In this document: positions 5,598-7,792 of the stretch, piece after piece
Layout of the letters: each line of letters opens with the position of its first letter
How positions within the stretch are numbered: the stretch's first letter is position 1
NCBI GenBank assembly: GCA_016195615.1
Contig: JACPZF010000004.1
Coordinates: forward strand, 1 to 7,792
DNA: 7,792 bases
DNA from: Candidatus Gottesmanbacteria bacterium
GTDB lineage: Bacteria; Patescibacteriota; Microgenomatia; JACPZF01
Direction of reading: 5' to 3'
The notes under the pieces: generated by a model
The model's database searches: none
What the model was told of the DNA's origin: nothing
Seen by the model: only the letters and a program-made list of their open reading frames with translations
Position numbers and translations under genes: made by a program

Positions 5598-7700
5598 TTA
5601 TTTTGGCTTTGTCCAGCTGGCCCATCTGCAATTGGGGTAGTTGCTGCAGCCATAAAAAGTTTTTCCTCTTTTAGTTCGCCTGATAATCACGTCGCCTTGA
5701 TCTTCCGGGCATTTTAAACCCGTACTGATGGTTAAATTTTTGGTAAATTTGCACTCCGGAAATTTGGAACAAGCGAGAAATTTCCCAAAACGGCCGATCC
5801 GAACAACTAAAGGCGCGCCGCACGTTGGGCATTTCTCATCCGTTTGCTCGACTTCAATTTTAACTCTCTCGGCTGTTTTATAAATTTTTTGCAAGTTTTC
5901 CGAAAAAGGCGTAAAAAAATCGCGGATAACCGGCACCCACTGTTTTTGACCGCTGGCAATTTCATCCAATTGGTCTTCCATCTGAGCGGTAAAAGGCATG
6001 TCGTCGATTTGGCTAAAATTACTAACCAAAAAGTCGTTGACCGCAATTCCTAGGGCTGTTGGTTTTAACCTTTTACCCCGCTTGCCATCAGGCAGATCTT
6101 CTTTCTCCACGTAGTGGCGTTCTTGAATAACCGACAGCGTTGGCGCGTAAGTTGAAGGCCTGCCTATGCCTCTTTCTTCCAGGGTGGCAATGAGCGAAGC
6201 TTCGCTGTATCTTGGCGCTGGCTCGGTGAAATGCTGGAGTGAAATTATTTCCTCGGTTGGCAATTTTTGCTCTTTTTCCAAAACCGGCCCGCCTGCCGGC
6301 GAGGCAGGCAGCCTCGTTTCTTCCAAGGCCTCGGGGTAAACTTTGAGAAAACCGGGGAAAGTGATGATCGAGCCGGAGGTTTTGAATAAGTAACCTAAGT
6401 CACCTAAGTTACTTAAGTCACTTACGTTCTTTGCCGTCTTGGCCCACACCGTTGTCCTCTCTATTTCGGCTTCTTTCATCTGGCAAGCGACAAAACGTTT
6501 CCAGATTAACTCATAGAGCCTTCCTTCATCCCTTCCCATCATTGTTCCAATTTCCAATTTCCAATTTCCAATTTCCAATTTCGTCGGCCTAATCGCCTCA
6601 TGGGCTTCTTGGGCGAGTTTCTGTTTCGTGCTATAGATCCGGGGTTCGTTGGGAACATATTCTTTCCCAAAGTCAGCGGCAATAAAATCTCTCGCTTTAC
6701 TTATGGCTTCCATAGCAAGATTAACCGAATCAGTACGGTGATAGCTGATAAAGCCGTTTTCATAAAGCCTTTGGGCAATCTGCATGGTTTTTTTCGCCGA
6801 AAAACCGAGCTTTCTTCCCGCTTCCTGCTGCAGGGTCGAGGTGGTAAATGGAGGTAGAGGATATCTTTTGGTCGCTTTTTTCTCTATATCAGAAATATAA
6901 ACAATATGATTTTTTATATCGCTTATGATCACATCAGCCTGGTCTTTTGTTAGAATCGTGGTTTTACCAACCGTATATTGGCCATCGTATAATTTAAAGC
7001 TCTCGCTGGTTTCGTATTTAATTCCATCCTTGCTGATTAATTCAAAATCAACAACCTCATTTGTTCCCTCTCCTTTAGAAGAGGGTAAGGGTGAGGTAAT
7101 TTTTAACACGATACTCCAATATTCCTCCTTTTTAAACTTCTCAATTTCCCTTTCTCGCTCTACTATTATCCTTAGTGCGACCGATTGTACTCTCCCCGCA
7201 GATAACCCTCTTCGGACTTTACTCCATAAAAGCGGTGATAATTTATAGCCCACCAGCCGGTCTAAAACTCTTCGCGCCTGTTGGGCGTCAACTAGCGGGA
7301 GATTAATCGTACCGGGATTTTTTAAAGCTTCTTTAATGGCGTTTTCCGTTATTTCGTGAAAAGTGATACGGGAAACCGTTTTTTCTACCTTCCATTTTCT
7401 ACCATCTATCTTCAGTATCTCCGCAATATGCCATGCTATCGCTTCGCCCTCTCTGTCAGGATCTGTCGCTAAAATCACAAGGCTCGCTTTTTTAACCTCT
7501 TCTTTTAATTCGGAAGCAATTTTTTTATGATCGGATGGCACCTGATAATGGGGAATAAAATCATGATTGACATCAATGCCCAGCCTGTCTTTGGGCAAAT
7601 CCCGCAGATGCCCCATCGAAGCCATGATTTTATAATCACTTCCCAGATATTTGGCAAGTGTTTTAGCCTTGGTTGGCGATTCAACAATTACAAGCTGCAT
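5598..7700 (-). CDS. topA: DNA topoisomerase I (type IA)
   Basis: This cytoplasmic enzyme relaxes negatively supercoiled DNA by cutting and passing a single strand through a 5'-phosphotyrosine link. The 700-residue frame is complete. The TOPRIM domain has E7 in VIVESPTKAKT and the acidic triad D80-P-D82-R-E84 in DPDREGE. SAGRVQSVALRI follows. The catalytic tyrosine is Y320 in GFISYHRTDS, next to the E. coli position 319. HEAIRPT and GIGRPSTYAPT complete the core. The C-terminus has a four-Cys zinc finger (C624, C627, C644, C650) and a second finger with only C664, C685 and C691: the expected second ligand is missing in CPEDQG. Four segments look repeat-derived (about residues 203-213, 374-385, 426-437 and 463-472) and fall in apparently variable stretches between conserved motifs. 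The ATG at 7700 starts exactly at the conserved MQLVIVESP. No Shine-Dalgarno is visible, and TATAAA stands 9 nt upstream, so a very short or leaderless mRNA is possible. Confidence 0.97.
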   Translation of the reverse strand: MQLVIVESPTKAKTLAKYLGSDYKIMASMGHLRDLPKDRLGIDVNHDFIPHYQVPSDHKKIASELKEEVKKASLVILATDPDREGEAIAWHIAEILKIDGRKWKVEKTVSRITFHEITENAIKEALKNPGTINLPLVDAQQARRVLDRLVGYKLSPLLWSKVRRGLSAGRVQSVALRIIVEREREIEKFKKEEYWSIVLKITSPLPSSKGEGTNEVVDFELISKDGIKYETSESFKLYDGQYTVGKTTILTKDQADVIISDIKNHIVYISDIEKKATKRYPLPPFTTSTLQQEAGRKLGFSAKKTMQIAQRLYENGFISYHRTDSVNLAMEAISKARDFIAADFGKEYVPNEPRIYSTKQKLAQEAHEAIRPTKLEIGNWKLEIGTMMGRDEGRLYELIWKRFVACQMKEAEIERTTVWAKTAKNVSDLSNLGDLGYLFKTSGSIITFPGFLKVYPEALEETRLPASPAGGPVLEKEQKLPTEEIISLQHFTEPAPRYSEASLIATLEERGIGRPSTYAPTLSVIQERHYVEKEDLPDGKRGKRLKPTALGIAVNDFLVSNFSQIDDMPFTAQMEDQLDEIASGQKQWVPVIRDFFTPFSENLQKIYKTAERVKIEVEQTDEKCPTCGAPLVVRIGRFGKFLACSKFPECKFTKNLTISTGLKCPEDQGDVIIRRTKRGKTFYGCSNYPNCRWASWTKPK
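6291..6309. repeat. GC-rich palindromic element inside topA
   Basis: GCCTGCC (6291-6297) and its exact complement GGCAGGC (6303-6309) flank a 5-nt centre, in otherwise AT-leaning DNA. It encodes LPASPAGGP at about residues 464-472 of TopA, between conserved blocks. From memory, palindromes of this GCCTGCC...GGCAGGC kind are common dispersed elements in candidate-phylum genomes. I cannot verify copy number here. Confidence 0.65.
6391..6426. repeat. In-frame 9-bp tandem repeat inside topA, four units
   Basis: Four consecutive 9-bp units (TAACCTAAG, TCACCTAAG, TTACTTAAG and TCACTTACG) encode a three-residue repeat, VSD-LSN-LGD-LGY, at about residues 426-437 of TopA. The 9-bp period preserves the frame. 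The segment lies in the central region between the HEAIRPT block and the GIGRPSTYAPT block. Confidence 0.8.
6547..6581. repeat. 7-bp tandem repeat (CCAATTT x5) inside topA
   Basis: Five perfect, uninterrupted copies of CCAATTT (GGAAATT units on the coding strand) encode KLEIGNWKLEIG at residues 374-385, right after the conserved EAIRPT. The unit is not a multiple of three, so gain or loss of one copy shifts the topA frame; only steps of three copies keep it. It occupies the place where family members carry a variable loop before the RLYELIW helix. Confidence 0.9.
7066..7085. repeat. Small inverted repeat inside topA encoding SPLPSSKGEG
   Basis: CCCTCT (7066-7071) and AGAGGG (7080-7085) form 6-bp arms around an 8-nt centre, flanked by CCC/GGG-rich sequence out to about 7095. 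The coding-strand reading SPLPSSKGEG (residues 203-212) resembles translations of dispersed CCCTCTCC...GGAGAGGG-type palindromes seen in many bacterial genomes. The resemblance is from memory. It interrupts the region between SAGRVQSVALRI and the active-site block. Confidence 0.6.
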
Positions 7701-7742
7701 ACGATAATTTATAATTATTAATTCTTAATTTTTAATAAATTA

Positions 7743-7775
7743 TTAATTTCTAATGTTAAATTATTTAGAAATTAA
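7743..7775. repeat. 11-bp inverted repeat upstream of topA
   Basis: TTAATTTCTAA (7743-7753) and its exact complement TTAGAAATTAA (7765-7775) flank an 11-nt centre, 43 nt and more before the topA start. The arms are almost wholly A/T, so the hairpin would be weak. It could be a protein-binding site, the end of a repeat element, or a product of the local 7-bp repeat. Confidence 0.6.
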
Positions 7776-7792
7776 AAATTAGAAATTAGAAA
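7767..7792. repeat. 7-bp tandem repeat at the right edge (AGAAATT-type)
   Basis: The units AGAAATT, AAAAATT and AGAAATT, then a partial AGAAA, run to the window edge, so the array may continue. The unit differs by one base from the GGAAATT unit repeated inside the topA reading frame, but it lies on the opposite strand. No gene is seen in 7701-7792. Confidence 0.7.

Noticed and set aside
5301..5717. Plus-strand 138-codon open frame across the topA/four-helix junction
   Set aside because: It is antisense to two well-supported genes, and its sequence shows no family features.
7709..7740. Promoter for topA with TATAAA near the start codon
   Set aside because: A -10-like box is unsurprising in such AT-rich DNA, and no matching -35 at normal spacing was found. 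It is mentioned only as a possibility under topA.

Overview
The window looks like a piece of a low-to-moderate GC bacterial genome of the Candidate Phyla Radiation (Patescibacteria, perhaps Microgenomates). This is an inference. It rests on a compact topA carrying several repeat-derived in-frame segments, a 'four helix bundle suffix' protein beside it, a very large secreted protein of unusual architecture, and mostly weak or absent Shine-Dalgarno sequences. The standard code applies: TGA is not needed as a sense codon anywhere. I see no rRNA, tRNA or CRISPR array.

All supported genes lie on the minus strand, so they are read from right to left. At the right edge (7701-7792) is an AT-rich leader with an 11-bp inverted repeat and a 7-bp tandem repeat. 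Next is topA (7700-5598), a complete type IA DNA topoisomerase I with its TOPRIM, active-site tyrosine and zinc-finger motifs. Only 24 nt downstream is a 211-aa four-helix-bundle protein (5573-4938), probably co-transcribed with topA. After a 79-nt gap comes a 1231-aa exported protein (4858-1163). It has a signal peptide, a lysostaphin/M23-like beta domain that appears to have lost its metal ligands, a Cys-containing middle region, and a clan GH-A-like TIM barrel with plausible catalytic glutamates. A second frame (241-1131, open up to 1203) continues it as a Cys-rich, Pro/Thr/Asn-tailed segment without its own signal peptide.

The two secreted frames overlap and probably form a single gene of about 1538 codons split by one base, most simply one extra base in a three-base run at 1187-1189. 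At the left edge (1-77) is the start of another minus-strand gene, possibly an IS630-like transposase or helix-turn-helix protein. The stretch 78-240 is AT-rich and appears non-coding.

Two points stand out. First, the topA/four-helix half is full of small repeats and palindromes embedded in reading frames (7-bp and 9-bp tandem units and two hairpin elements), some related to the repeat in the topA leader, while I saw none in the 4.6-kb secreted-protein half. Second, the secreted protein joins a seemingly dead peptidase-like domain to an apparently intact glycosidase-like barrel.
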